NCBI GenBank assembly: GCA_963765555.1
Contig: CAVXWX010000003.1
Coordinates: forward strand, 496,001-560,000
Reading direction: 5' to 3'
Source: JL08 sp963765555
Lineage (GTDB): Bacteria > Pseudomonadota > Alphaproteobacteria > Rhodobacterales > Rhodobacteraceae
Length of the DNA: 64,000 bases
The notes under the pieces were generated by a model. It worked only from the letters and a program-made list of their open reading frames with translations, was not told the DNA's origin and ran no database searches. The translations under genes and the position numbers were made by a program. Numbering within the stretch: the stretch's first letter is position 1; each line of letters starts with the position of its first letter. Positions 44,532 through 53,245 of the stretch are shown here, one piece after another.

Positions 44532-44924
44532 CTAGTGTTGGACGCGTGATTTGCGGCCCCGGAACGCCCAGAACTTCGACAGCAGAAACACGATGCTTGT
44601 GGCAAAAAAGGTGGACACAAAAAGACTTGGCAACGGGTTAAGCCGCCCGGATGACACCAGAGTGACAAGGACAAACTGGTTCACGGAAAACCCCGCCACA
44701 GCGGCGAGCGCGAAGCGGAATGCGGACGGCCAGAACGATGCGCCAACGGTGGCAAAGGAATAGGTGTAGTGCCCTGCAAAGCTGACGCAAAAAGCGACGC
44801 AGAAGGCAACCGGATTGGCCAGTTCCGGGGCAAGACCCCACAGGATAAGCGTGCTGCCAACCAGCAGATGCACCGCTGTTGCCAACAGACCGACCAGCCC
44901 GAACCTTTTGGCCTGTTCCAGCAT
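44532..44924 (-). CDS. GtrA-family membrane protein (putative lipid-linked sugar flippase)
   Basis: A 130-residue protein with four membrane helices. It starts MLEQAKRFGLVGLLATAVHLLVG and contains FVSTFFATSIVFLLSKFWAF. GtrA proteins are thought to flip polyprenyl-phosphate-linked sugars. The start at MLEQAKRF sits one base past the stop of the GT2 gene, so translation is tightly linked. Confidence 0.88.
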   Translation of the reverse strand: MLEQAKRFGLVGLLATAVHLLVGSTLILWGLAPELANPVAFCVAFCVSFAGHYTYSFATVGASFWPSAFRFALAAVAGFSVNQFVLVTLVSSGRLNPLPSLFVSTFFATSIVFLLSKFWAFRGRKSRVQH

Positions 44925-44925
44925 T

Positions 44926-45915
44926 CTAGCGTGCCTGCTCGGCCGAGATTTCTTCGGCCACCAGATAACCGGGCCGGGCTTTGACCTCGGTAAAGACGCG
45001 GCCCAGATATTCCCCCAGAACACCGATTGAAATCAGCTGGACCCCGCCCAGAAAAAACGTCCCGACGGCGAGTGTCGACCAGCCCGGAACATCAACGCCA
45101 AGGACCAGAGTTTTTGCCGCAATCCATGCCCCGTACAGCAGCGAAAACGCCGCGACCGAAAACCCGATGCCTGTCCAGACCCGCAAGGGCCAGTCAGTGA
45201 ACGAGGTCAGCCCCGTTGTTGCCAGTCGCATCAGACCCTTCAGGCCGAATTTGCTGGTGCCGGTTGCGCGCGGTTGCAATTCGACGGGGACCGCGATGCT
45301 GCGAAATCCGACCCAGCCATATAGCCCTTTCATAAAGCGGTTACGCTCGGGCAGGGCGCAGAGTGCATCAACCACCTTGCGGTCCATCACCCTGAAATCG
45401 CGTGCATCGGTGGGGATGATCACATCGCTGCCCCAACTGATCAGACGGTAAAACGCGCGTGTCAGAACCCGTTTCGCACGTCCTTCATCGCGCCGGTGCG
45501 CCCGCACGGCATAGGCCATTTCGTATCCGTCGCGCAGATGCGCCAGCATGACCTCAAGCGCGGTGATCGGCTCCTGCATATCGGCATCGAGCGTCGCGAC
45601 TTGTGCACCGTTGGATGCACACAGCCCCGCCATGATGGCCTGTTCCTTGCCAAAATTGCGCGACAGGCGCAGCACTCTGAGCGGATAGCTGTCACATAAC
45701 GCGCGCGCGCCTTCCAGCGTCCGGTCGGTGCTGCCGTCATCGACCAGTATGATCTCGTGACTGTCGACAAGACGGGCAGCGGTGTCATCTATGGCTTTGA
45801 TCGCTTCCGCAATCGACCCTTCTTCGTTGAATGCGGGCACGACAATGGACAGGCGCGGGCGGGCCGGAACAAGGCGGCGGGCATCTGCGGGTGACAGGAT
45901 CTGGTGCTGCATCAC
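44926..45915 (-). CDS. GT2 family glycosyltransferase (DPM synthase/ArnC/GtrB-like)
   Basis: A 329-residue enzyme with the GT-A fold. It has LSIVVPAFNEEGSI, the LVDDGSTDRT loop and the catalytic DAD in VATLDADMQEP. Two C-terminal membrane helices follow (about 235-262 and 270-300). Relatives transfer a sugar to undecaprenyl phosphate as the donor for ArnT-type or GtrC-type transferases. The sugar is not determinable. It overlaps the upstream ArnT-like gene by four bases. Confidence 0.88.
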   Translation of the reverse strand: MMQHQILSPADARRLVPARPRLSIVVPAFNEEGSIAEAIKAIDDTAARLVDSHEIILVDDGSTDRTLEGARALCDSYPLRVLRLSRNFGKEQAIMAGLCASNGAQVATLDADMQEPITALEVMLAHLRDGYEMAYAVRAHRRDEGRAKRVLTRAFYRLISWGSDVIIPTDARDFRVMDRKVVDALCALPERNRFMKGLYGWVGFRSIAVPVELQPRATGTSKFGLKGLMRLATTGLTSFTDWPLRVWTGIGFSVAAFSLLYGAWIAAKTLVLGVDVPGWSTLAVGTFFLGGVQLISIGVLGEYLGRVFTEVKARPGYLVAEEISAEQAR

Positions 45916-47426
45916 TGAACCTTTTCCACAAACAGGGTGTATCGCGCGGTGCTGGCCTGCCTGTTGAAACGGGGGCCCAGCACTCCGGCCACCAGCGTGC
46001 TTTGTTCAACGGGAACGATCAGGGCGTCTTGCGCGGGGGTGGTGGCCAGCGCCTGCAGTTCTGCCGGCGTGAACAATGTTATCGCGCGGCCCCTTGAATA
46101 GAATTCGGCAGAATAGCTGCGCGCCGGAAAGATAAACAAATTGGCGCGTGGGCTGGCGGCATCGGCCTCTGCCACCAGCGTGGCCATGCTGCGCAACCGG
46201 AACAGATCGGGATTGAGATGCACAGCAAGGGTTGTTGCGGCGAACGTGGCTGTGACCCCGATCATCGACAGGGCCGCCATGCGGCGCGTCCAGACCCCGT
46301 TGAACCCGAACACATCTGACCACAGCGCCACCAGCAACAGGGACATCGCCGGGATTGCAGGTAACACATAAGACGGCAGGATGTTCGCCGCAGGCGTAAA
46401 CAGAAGTAGCGGGGACAGGGACCAGAACAGCAGATAGCTGTACCAGCCGTTTGACTGGGCCCTTACCGCATTGCGCACCCCCTGGATGCGCGTCAGAAAC
46501 GCCGGGGTAAACAAGGCCCATGGCAGGAACGCCCCGATGGCGAACAGCCAGATCATGCCTTTTGCCTCTTTATGCCCCGACCCATAAAGATCGCCCTGCC
46601 ATCCGGGCACCAGAAAGCGTTCTATATGCTCTCCAACCAGAAAATAGTGCAGGAAACCCGGGGTTTGCAGTTCGGCGGCGATGTACCACGGCGCGGTCAG
46701 GGCAACCCATACTGCCCCGCCCGTAACCCAGGGAACGGCGCGCAAAACGCGCCAACGCCGCCCGCCAACCACCCACAAAAACACCGGAATGCCGGTAATC
46801 ACCACCGCAGTCGGGCCCTTGGCCAGCATCCCGATCGCCAGACCCACAAAAAACAGATGGCCCCAGAGGGCGCGATGACCGGATGACGTTGCAACCTGAA
46901 AAAAAGCGACCATCGCCAGTGTCGTGCCCAGTACCATGACCATATCGGTCATGACAAAGGCCGATGCCCCGAAGAACAGAAGCGAGGACGCGCACACAGA
47001 AATCGCCGCAAGGCCACATGCAGAGCGGCGCTGTTCCTTGGCCCAAACCAACATCAACGCGAAAACGCCCAAGGACGCGACCAGTATGAAGACCCGCGCC
47101 CCGACCGGCCCGACGCCGAACAGCTTCATGCCAAGGGCCGACGCCCAACTGTGCAACGGCGGCTTGCCCCAGAAGGGAACGCCATAATCAAATTGCGGGG
47201 TGATCCAGTTGCCGGTTTCCACCATTTTGCGGGCCATTTCAGCATATCTGGCCTCGGTCGTGTCAGTAAATGGCAGCCAGACCATCAGCGCCAGACGAAT
47301 GGCGAGCAGAACAACCAGAAACGCGATGAACCCTGTCCGGAAAGAGCAGAACACAGTTGTCACACCGAACCTCTTGCCGGACAGGCGAGGGCCGTGTCCG
47401 GTCTTTTCTTCGATGATCATTGTCAT
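45912..47426 (-). CDS. ArnT-like membrane glycosyltransferase (GT39/GT83 family)
   Basis: A 504-residue polytopic protein with about 10-12 spans. The first periplasmic loop shows the ArnT/PMT motif TDTTEARYAEMARKMVETGN (Asp55, Glu58 and nearby) and then FWGKPPLHSW. ArnT adds aminoarabinose from undecaprenyl phosphate to lipid A, giving polymyxin resistance. This one has no arnA/arnB neighbour, so another sugar or acceptor is likely. It is the first gene of a four-gene operon, with a palindrome 69 bases upstream. Confidence 0.88.
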   Translation of the reverse strand: MTMIIEEKTGHGPRLSGKRFGVTTVFCSFRTGFIAFLVVLLAIRLALMVWLPFTDTTEARYAEMARKMVETGNWITPQFDYGVPFWGKPPLHSWASALGMKLFGVGPVGARVFILVASLGVFALMLVWAKEQRRSACGLAAISVCASSLLFFGASAFVMTDMVMVLGTTLAMVAFFQVATSSGHRALWGHLFFVGLAIGMLAKGPTAVVITGIPVFLWVVGGRRWRVLRAVPWVTGGAVWVALTAPWYIAAELQTPGFLHYFLVGEHIERFLVPGWQGDLYGSGHKEAKGMIWLFAIGAFLPWALFTPAFLTRIQGVRNAVRAQSNGWYSYLLFWSLSPLLLFTPAANILPSYVLPAIPAMSLLLVALWSDVFGFNGVWTRRMAALSMIGVTATFAATTLAVHLNPDLFRLRSMATLVAEADAASPRANLFIFPARSYSAEFYSRGRAITLFTPAELQALATTPAQDALIVPVEQSTLVAGVLGPRFNRQASTARYTLFVEKVQ

Positions 47427-47494
47427 TCCAGCTTGCCCACCTGCTCTTGTTCGGTCGGGCTATACGCAGGCGTGCATCACGGTTTGGTTGTTGC

Positions 47495-47516
47495 AACATT
47501 ACAAATTGGTAATGTT
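47495..47516. promoter_or_regulatory. perfect 22-base inverted repeat upstream of the ArnT-like operon
   Basis: AACATTAC (47495-47502) and GTAATGTT (47509-47516) are perfect arms around AAATTG. It lies 69 bases upstream of the ArnT-like start and well away from any coding region. It has the size and symmetry of a dimeric regulator site. The binder is unknown. OmpR-type regulators usually prefer direct repeats, so it may not be the adjacent regulator. Confidence 0.5.
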
Positions 47517-47632
47517 CGAGCTGGGGACAAACTAAGCGAGACATCAAGGCTCTTGCGCGCCAACAGCTTTCGCTCGACCTCGGGCACCCCCTAGGGACAC
47601 AGCGTTTTCGGACGTGAAGGCAACAGCCCGCG

Positions 47633-47656
47633 AACGGTATTGCACGCAATACTGTT
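47633..47656. repeat. second inverted repeat in the 47.4-47.7 kb gap
   Basis: AACGGTATTG (47633-47642) and CAATACTGTT (47647-47656) pair at nine of ten bases around CACG, 24 bases beyond the stop of the glycosyltransferase gene. There is no T run on the minus strand, so it is only a weak terminator candidate. Confidence 0.35.
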
Positions 47657-47679
47657 CATGCCGTGTTCAGCAGCTTGGG

Positions 47680-48555
47680 TTAAAGGGCGTGGGTAATGCT
47701 GTCGGGAATGCGCCAGTTTTCTTTCGGCGTTGTGCCGAAAAACCGGAACCTTCTGTTTGGCGGCTTATTGATTGACTTGAGAGAGACCAGCATTTCGCCG
47801 GCATGTGCAATATTGTCCGTGTCCCTCAGGGGACGTGATTGCACCATTTCAATCCAATCGTTGATACGTGCGCGCCCGGATGACCAGCCGCGCAGGTTCC
47901 GATCGTTTTTTTCCGACGGGGCGCGCCGCTTTGCCGTGCTGATTTCATCCGAAAGCGCATCATAGTGGTGGCCCGCCAGTTGGGGATCGACATATTTCAG
48001 GTGAAACATGAACAATCCCGGATCAATCCGGTGCGGCACCTCAAGGGTTGCGTGGCGACCAAATAGATGAGGGCGCTGGTAAAAGACGCATGGGTTGCAA
48101 AGTTTCGGATTGAAACTGAGCGCGAGAGACTGGGACAGGATCGGCTTTTGCCAATCCAATGAGGTCTGGTCTGGTTTGGGGATGATATTGAAGAAAAGCG
48201 GGGCGCGCGTTTTTTCGGTGTCTGACAGGATGTGATCCTGAAACGAAATGTCCAAGGAAGGATCAAGCAACAACAATTCATCGGCATCGGTATAAAGCAC
48301 TGCATCGTAATAGTGTTGCAGGAACGAAACGAAATCCGACACGGCATTCATGCGTTGCGCGTCGATGTCTAGATGAAACAAACGGGGCACCGTTAAGTAA
48401 TTGTATTCGCCTTTGAAATCCTGATGGTCAGGGCACGTGCCGTGTGCAATCACGAATAGGTTGCGCTGTCCGACCAATGTGCTGTGGTGGGTGATCCACT
48501 TGCGCAGGATGACCGGGCTTTGGTGAACGATTGTGACGATGGCAATGCGGTCCAT
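47680..48555 (-). CDS. family-2-like glycosyltransferase
   Basis: A 291-residue protein starting MDRIAIVTIVHQSPVILRKW. The catalytic-type acidic motif is YTDADELLLLDPSLD, and a later AGHHYDALSDEIS lies near the C-terminus. It is a soluble glycosyltransferase of the sort roseobacters keep in several copies for surface or capsule sugars. An ATG three codons upstream is an alternative. The far longer open frame upstream looks random. It lies upstream of the ArnT-like operon on the same strand, 250 bases away. Confidence 0.7.
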   Translation of the reverse strand: MDRIAIVTIVHQSPVILRKWITHHSTLVGQRNLFVIAHGTCPDHQDFKGEYNYLTVPRLFHLDIDAQRMNAVSDFVSFLQHYYDAVLYTDADELLLLDPSLDISFQDHILSDTEKTRAPLFFNIIPKPDQTSLDWQKPILSQSLALSFNPKLCNPCVFYQRPHLFGRHATLEVPHRIDPGLFMFHLKYVDPQLAGHHYDALSDEISTAKRRAPSEKNDRNLRGWSSGRARINDWIEMVQSRPLRDTDNIAHAGEMLVSLKSINKPPNRRFRFFGTTPKENWRIPDSITHAL

Positions 48556-48829
48556 TCGGATCATATCCCTGCCGACATTCCCCCTGCAGAATGCCCTTTG
48601 AACAAGAGTGCGGCAGTTTGGTGCTGTTATCAACCTTGTTGGTCCGTGTAGGGCGGGGCCCACGTAGATCGAACTGTGTTTTACCCCGCATTCCAAACAC
48701 CGCCATTCAGGGTTGCGACATCGGGGGCTTTTGGCGCGCAGTTTGTGTATGCTAGGTGAGTTTGACCGGTTGTGATGATTGAAAACTGCCACGGCTCGGT
48801 ATGACGACCAAAATATGAAGGATCGAAAG

Positions 48830-49930
48830 ATGAACCGCACCACACCCGCCCTGATTGCAGTATTGCTGGCGTCGACCGCCGGGTCCGCGCTGGCCGAGTT
48901 TCGCTATAATCTGGATGGGGGCGGATCGGTGTTGCTATACGGGCAGTTTGATCCGGCCTATCTGATCTTTGATGACGGTGTGGACAGCTACGGCAATCTT
49001 GTCGACAACGTCAATTCCAACAGCCGCTTCGGATTGGATTTCACACAGCAATACGGAGAAAATACGTTCCGGTTCAATTTTGAATCCGCATTCGGATTTC
49101 GCGGGTCGGCCGGTGTCAGCCAGGTGTTCAAGGTGGATGAATTTGATTGGGATCGCACCAATATCCGCAAGGTGGATTTCAGCCTGAAAACCCCGATGTA
49201 CGGCACCTTTTACGTCGGGCAGGGCAGTATGGCGACCGATGGTGTTGCCGAAAGCGATCTGTCAGGCACAACGCTGGTCACATATTCCTCGATCTCGGAC
49301 ACGGCGGGGGCGTTTCTGTTTCGCACATCCGCCGGTGCGCTGTCTGCGGTCACGATTGGTGCGGTGTTCAGTGATCTGGATGGCGGGCGGCGCGGGCGGA
49401 TCAGATATGACACGCCAAGTTTCGCCGGATTTACCCTGTCGGTCGCCTATGGGGAAGAAATCCTGAATTCAAACGTGAATGCAGCATTTTCCGACATCGC
49501 GTTGAAATACAGCGAAACACTGGGCGACTACAAAGTGCAAGCGGGCATCGGCTATTCCTATCGCGATGGGGATACGTTTGATCAGGAAGATACGTTTGGG
49601 TCCGTCAGTGTGCTGCACAGTTCGGGCTTTAATGGCACGCTGGCCGCCGGTTCCCGTGATGGTGGCGGCAAATACGGCTACGCCAAACTGGGCTATATCG
49701 GCAATTGGCTGGCGGCGGGGTCTACGGCCATTTCCGTGGATTATTACGATGGTAGCGATTTTCTGGTGTCCGGATCGTCATCGGAAAGTTTCGGATTTGG
49801 CGCGGTGCAAAAAATCGACCGCCTGAACCTTGAGGCGTATCTGGGCTACCGCACCTATGCCTACTCGCAGGTCGGCGCATCCTTCAAGGATGCAGATTCC
49901 ATTCTGTTCGGTGCGCGCTTCAAATTTTGA
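48830..49930 (+). CDS. outer membrane porin
   Basis: A 366-residue porin of the Rhodobacter type (Porin_4). It has a signal peptide (about 1-22, ending SALA), then a series of amphipathic strands with aromatic girdles. The first strand is YNLDGGGSVLLYGQFDPAYL, and the C-terminal strand LFGARFKF ends in Phe, the BAM recognition residue. It forms a general diffusion channel in the outer membrane. Start at MNRTTPAL after AAGGA. It is divergent from the glycosyltransferase gene. Confidence 0.9.
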   Translation: MNRTTPALIAVLLASTAGSALAEFRYNLDGGGSVLLYGQFDPAYLIFDDGVDSYGNLVDNVNSNSRFGLDFTQQYGENTFRFNFESAFGFRGSAGVSQVFKVDEFDWDRTNIRKVDFSLKTPMYGTFYVGQGSMATDGVAESDLSGTTLVTYSSISDTAGAFLFRTSAGALSAVTIGAVFSDLDGGRRGRIRYDTPSFAGFTLSVAYGEEILNSNVNAAFSDIALKYSETLGDYKVQAGIGYSYRDGDTFDQEDTFGSVSVLHSSGFNGTLAAGSRDGGGKYGYAKLGYIGNWLAAGSTAISVDYYDGSDFLVSGSSSESFGFGAVQKIDRLNLEAYLGYRTYAYSQVGASFKDADSILFGARFKF

Positions 49931-50094
49931 ACGCCGCCAAAAACCGCGTTTGAACCATGGTTTTTTGCGCCATCTTGCGCAACAAGCCCGCTGAGCGTGC
50001 AATGCCCCTTGCGCAGGCTGTTGTGGACCAATAGAAGGCCCCAAATTTGCATGGCGTGCGGTCCGCGCGCGCATAAACCTATGGGGAACATTTG

Positions 50095-51426
50095 ATGCAG
50101 GTCACAGAGACGCTGAACGAAGGTCTGAAACGCGCCTATTCCATTACAGTCACCGGTGCAGAGCTTGACGCGAAGGTGCTGGAAAAGCTGAAGGAAGCCC
50201 AACCCGAAGTCGAGATGAAGGGTTTTCGCAAGGGCAAAGTGCCCATGGCCTTGCTGAAAAAGCAGTTTGGCCAGCGTGTGCTGGGCGAGGCGATGCAGGA
50301 AGCAATCGACGGCGCGATGAAAGAGCATTTCGATGCCAGCGGCGACCGTCCGGCCCTTCAGCCCGAGGTCAAAATGACCAACGAGGACTGGAACGAAGGT
50401 GACGATGTTCTGGTCGACATGAGCTATGAAGCCCTGCCTGAAATCCCCGAAGTTGATTTCAAGAAAATCAAACTGGAAAAGCTGGTCGCCAAAGCAGATG
50501 ACAAGGCCGTTGACGAAGCCTTGGAAAATCTGGCCGAAAGCGCACAGGATTTCAAAGATCGCAAGAAAGGCAGCAAGGCCAAGGACGGCGACCAGATCGT
50601 GATGGATTTTGTCGGCAAGGTCGACGGCGACGCGTTTGAAGGCGGATCGGCCGAAGAGTATCCGCTGGTTCTGGGATCAAATTCGTTCATTCCGGGCTTT
50701 GAAGAGCAACTGGTCGGCGTAAAAGCGGGTGAAGAAAAATCTGTAACCGTGTCGTTCCCGGCCGAATATCAGGCCGAGCATCTTGCAGGCAAGGAAGCCG
50801 TTTTTGATTGCACAATCAAAGCTGTGAAAGAACCGACAGCGGCCAAGATCGATGACGAACTGGCCAAGAAATTCGGAGCCGAAGATCTGGCTGCTTTGAA
50901 AGGTCAGATTGCCGAGCGTCTGGAAGCGGAATATGCCGGAGCTGCCCGTGCGGTGATGAAACGCGCGCTGCTGGACGAGTTGGACAAGGCCGTATCGTTT
51001 GATTTGCCGCCATCTTTGGTCACAGCCGAAGCCGGCCAGATCGCACACCAGTTGTGGCACGAAGACAATCCGGACGTGGAAGGCCACGATCATCCGGAAA
51101 TCGAAACCACGGACGAACACACCAAACTGGCCGAACGCCGCGTGCGTCTGGGCCTGTTGCTGGCCGAGTTGGGCCGCAAGGCCGAAGTGGAAGTGACCGA
51201 CGCGGAAATGACGCAAGCGATCATGAATCAGGCGCGCCAGTATCCCGGACAGGAACGCCAGTTCTTTGAATTTGTGCAGCAAAACCAGCAGATGCAACAG
51301 CAACTGCGGGCACCGTTGTTCGAAGACAAGGTTGTCGATTACGTGTTCGAACTGGCCGAAGTGAAAGACAAGAAAGTGAACAAGGACGCCCTGCAAAAGG
51401 CGGTTGAGGCACTGGACGAAGAATAA
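50095..51426 (+). CDS. tig: trigger factor
   Basis: Ribosome-bound chaperone and prolyl isomerase. The 443-residue protein has the ribosome-binding signature GFRKGKVPMALLKKQFG (near 42), an FKBP domain (about 155-240; GDQIVMDFVGKVDG, FIPGFEEQLVG) and a helical C-terminal arm with IMNQARQYPGQERQFFEFVQ. It uses ATG at 50095 rather than the TTG one codon upstream. Confidence 0.96.
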   Translation: MQVTETLNEGLKRAYSITVTGAELDAKVLEKLKEAQPEVEMKGFRKGKVPMALLKKQFGQRVLGEAMQEAIDGAMKEHFDASGDRPALQPEVKMTNEDWNEGDDVLVDMSYEALPEIPEVDFKKIKLEKLVAKADDKAVDEALENLAESAQDFKDRKKGSKAKDGDQIVMDFVGKVDGDAFEGGSAEEYPLVLGSNSFIPGFEEQLVGVKAGEEKSVTVSFPAEYQAEHLAGKEAVFDCTIKAVKEPTAAKIDDELAKKFGAEDLAALKGQIAERLEAEYAGAARAVMKRALLDELDKAVSFDLPPSLVTAEAGQIAHQLWHEDNPDVEGHDHPEIETTDEHTKLAERRVRLGLLLAELGRKAEVEVTDAEMTQAIMNQARQYPGQERQFFEFVQQNQQMQQQLRAPLFEDKVVDYVFELAEVKDKKVNKDALQKAVEALDEE

Positions 51427-51447
51427 GCCGGATCACCGGTTTCAGGG

Positions 51448-51478
51448 AAAGGGGCTGTCCTGCGGGGCAGCCCTTTTT
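51448..51478 (+). terminator. rho-independent terminator after tig
   Basis: GGGCTG (51452-51457) pairs with CAGCCC (51468-51473) in an AAAG-flanked stem followed by TTTTT, 22 bases after the tig stop. Confidence 0.85.
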
Positions 51479-51649
51479 CGTTGAACTCGACCCGCCTTTG
51501 GCCGGTCTGGCGCAGATCAACGGCTTGTATCTCTGCACATTCTCGCCCGCCACACGGCACAAATCCGCCCCTTTTTGACGGTTTAACACCCGAATGATGA
51601 TGGTGTTTTGCGGTTTCACGCAATGCGCCTATTCCAAGGGTAAGGGCGT

Positions 51650-52558
51650 ATGGAACTGATAGACTGGCTTGCCAATCCGACCTGGAAATCAGAGATCGTT
51701 TTGTCGTTCATTGCGGTGTTCGTGCTGTATTTCGGGTTTCGCAAGACGGCAGAGCTAAGCCGTCATGCCGCAGAAAACACCATTGCCACGCTGCTTGTCG
51801 GCGGTGCGAACATCTTTGTGGCAATATTTTTTCTGAATGATCTGAACGCCTTGGCGCAATCGGCTTACAAGTCGCTGTCCATACCAACACTTGATCCGGA
51901 CATCTGGGATAATACGCCGTTGTGGATCGTGTGCCTGATCGGTGTTGCCGCAAAGGACTTTGTTGATTACTGGAATCACCGCCTGATGCACACCAAATGG
52001 GGCTGGCCCACCCACGCGGCACACCATTCCGATACCCACGTGAACGCGTTCACCGCCAACAGAATCCATTTTCTTGAGGCGTTTTTGATGACGTGCAGCT
52101 ATATCGTGCTGCTGACGTGGATGCAGATGCCCTATGCCATTCCGGTCGTGATTATTTTCCATACGTTGCACAGCAAATACGTGCATATGGATCTGGATTT
52201 TGAACACGGGCCGTTAAAATATCTGATCGCGTCGCCTGTGTATCACCGGTGGCACCACGCCGATGTGCCCGAAGCCTATGGTAAAAACCTGGCCAATGTG
52301 ATGCCGATTTATGATGTGATTTTCGGCACCTATTACAATCCGGGGAAATGCGATGCCCCGATGGGCGCCCTGAAAAGCGGTATCGCCGACAAGAACCCCG
52401 TTCTGATCCTGATCTACCCGTTTCAGGAATGGGGTCGTCTAATCCGGCAGGCTTGGTCCGATCATGTCGTGTCCAAAGAAACGCAACAACTAGATTCTGC
52501 TGCGGCAGATGATCCGTCCGGCGCACCACAGCGGGCAGAGCGGCGGACGTCTGTTTAA
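51650..52558 (+). CDS. sterol desaturase / fatty acid hydroxylase family protein
   Basis: A 302-residue membrane di-iron enzyme family member with four or so spans. The histidine boxes are HRLMH (HX3H), HAAHHSD (HX2HH) and HRWHHAD (HX2HH). The substrate cannot be told; bacterial relatives hydroxylate or desaturate lipids, carotenoids or ether lipids. It is monocistronic. Confidence 0.85.
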   Translation: MELIDWLANPTWKSEIVLSFIAVFVLYFGFRKTAELSRHAAENTIATLLVGGANIFVAIFFLNDLNALAQSAYKSLSIPTLDPDIWDNTPLWIVCLIGVAAKDFVDYWNHRLMHTKWGWPTHAAHHSDTHVNAFTANRIHFLEAFLMTCSYIVLLTWMQMPYAIPVVIIFHTLHSKYVHMDLDFEHGPLKYLIASPVYHRWHHADVPEAYGKNLANVMPIYDVIFGTYYNPGKCDAPMGALKSGIADKNPVLILIYPFQEWGRLIRQAWSDHVVSKETQQLDSAAADDPSGAPQRAERRTSV

Positions 52559-52611
52559 GGGCTGTTGCCCGCCGGTTTCGCCGTTGGCGACAGGCGGGCA
52601 TCTAAAGCGGA

Positions 52612-53082
52612 TCAGGATTTAAGGCCGGTTTCCACCAGCATACCCCGACGTTTGGCTTCGTAATAATAGCCTTGCGAATACCATTTGACGGCGGTGTCAT
52701 AGCTGCCATCTGACAACAGCCATGCGCCGCGCAGGTATTTGACGGCGTAGGTCAGGTTGGTTTCCGCATCCAGAAGCCCCGCAGCAGGGCCGGTATAGCC
52801 CATGCCGCGCGCTGTGTTGGGGTGGATTTGCATAAGTCCCATATAGGGGCCGTTGCGCGCACCGGGGTTGTGTGTGCTTTCACGGATCACGACGCGGTGC
52901 ACAAGCGGGCGGGGCACTTCGTAAAGATCGGCGTACTGGTTGATCAGCTGGCGCAATTGCGGCGTTTCGTTCGGGTAGAGCGGCGGCGCAGCGCGCGATA
53001 CGGGATCGGGTTTGGAACTGGCGCATCCGGCCAGAGCGGCGGATATCAGGATCAGGGCCATACGGCGGGTGTACTGGGGCAT
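52612..53082 (-). CDS. lytic transglycosylase lipoprotein (SLT domain)
   Basis: A 156-residue outer-membrane-type lipoprotein with lipobox LAGC (Cys20). A short linker leads to an SLT domain with catalytic Glu68 in VHRVVIREST, then NGPYMGLMQIHPNTARGMGY and NLTYAVKYLRGAW. It is small for the family but complete. It lies downstream of the rplI terminator. The start at MPQYTRRM fits the lipoprotein signal. Confidence 0.88.
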   Translation of the reverse strand: MPQYTRRMALILISAALAGCASSKPDPVSRAAPPLYPNETPQLRQLINQYADLYEVPRPLVHRVVIRESTHNPGARNGPYMGLMQIHPNTARGMGYTGPAAGLLDAETNLTYAVKYLRGAWLLSDGSYDTAVKWYSQGYYYEAKRRGMLVETGLKS

Positions 53083-53189
53083 CGGCAAGCCTTTGAAGGG
53101 AACCATGTCGATGTGTGGCGTGCTGCGCAGGGTCAGGCAAGATGGCGCAGTATCGGTGCGCGGGAGATTGCCGAAGGACGCCAATGAAA

Positions 53190-53219
53190 AACGCCGCGCA
53201 AGAGGCCCTGCGCGGCGTT
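53190..53219 (-). terminator. terminator of the rpsF-rpsR-rplI operon
   Basis: AACGCCGCGCA (53190-53200) and TGCGCGGCGTT (53209-53219) form a perfect 11-base stem. Read on the minus strand it is followed by TTTT (AAAA at 53187-53190), 26 bases after the rplI stop. Confidence 0.9.
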
Positions 53220-53245
53220 GATTTGAATCCGGTTGCTGATCAGGA

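Noticed and set aside
48556..48843. N-terminal extension of the glycosyltransferase gene
   Set aside because: The extra residues are Arg/Cys-rich and random-looking, and the glycosyltransferase start MDRIAIVTIVHQ follows an AGGG site.
49931..50094. possible terminator AAAAACC/GGTTTTTT after the porin
   Set aside because: The stem is seven bases of mostly A-T with a long loop; too weak to list as a feature.
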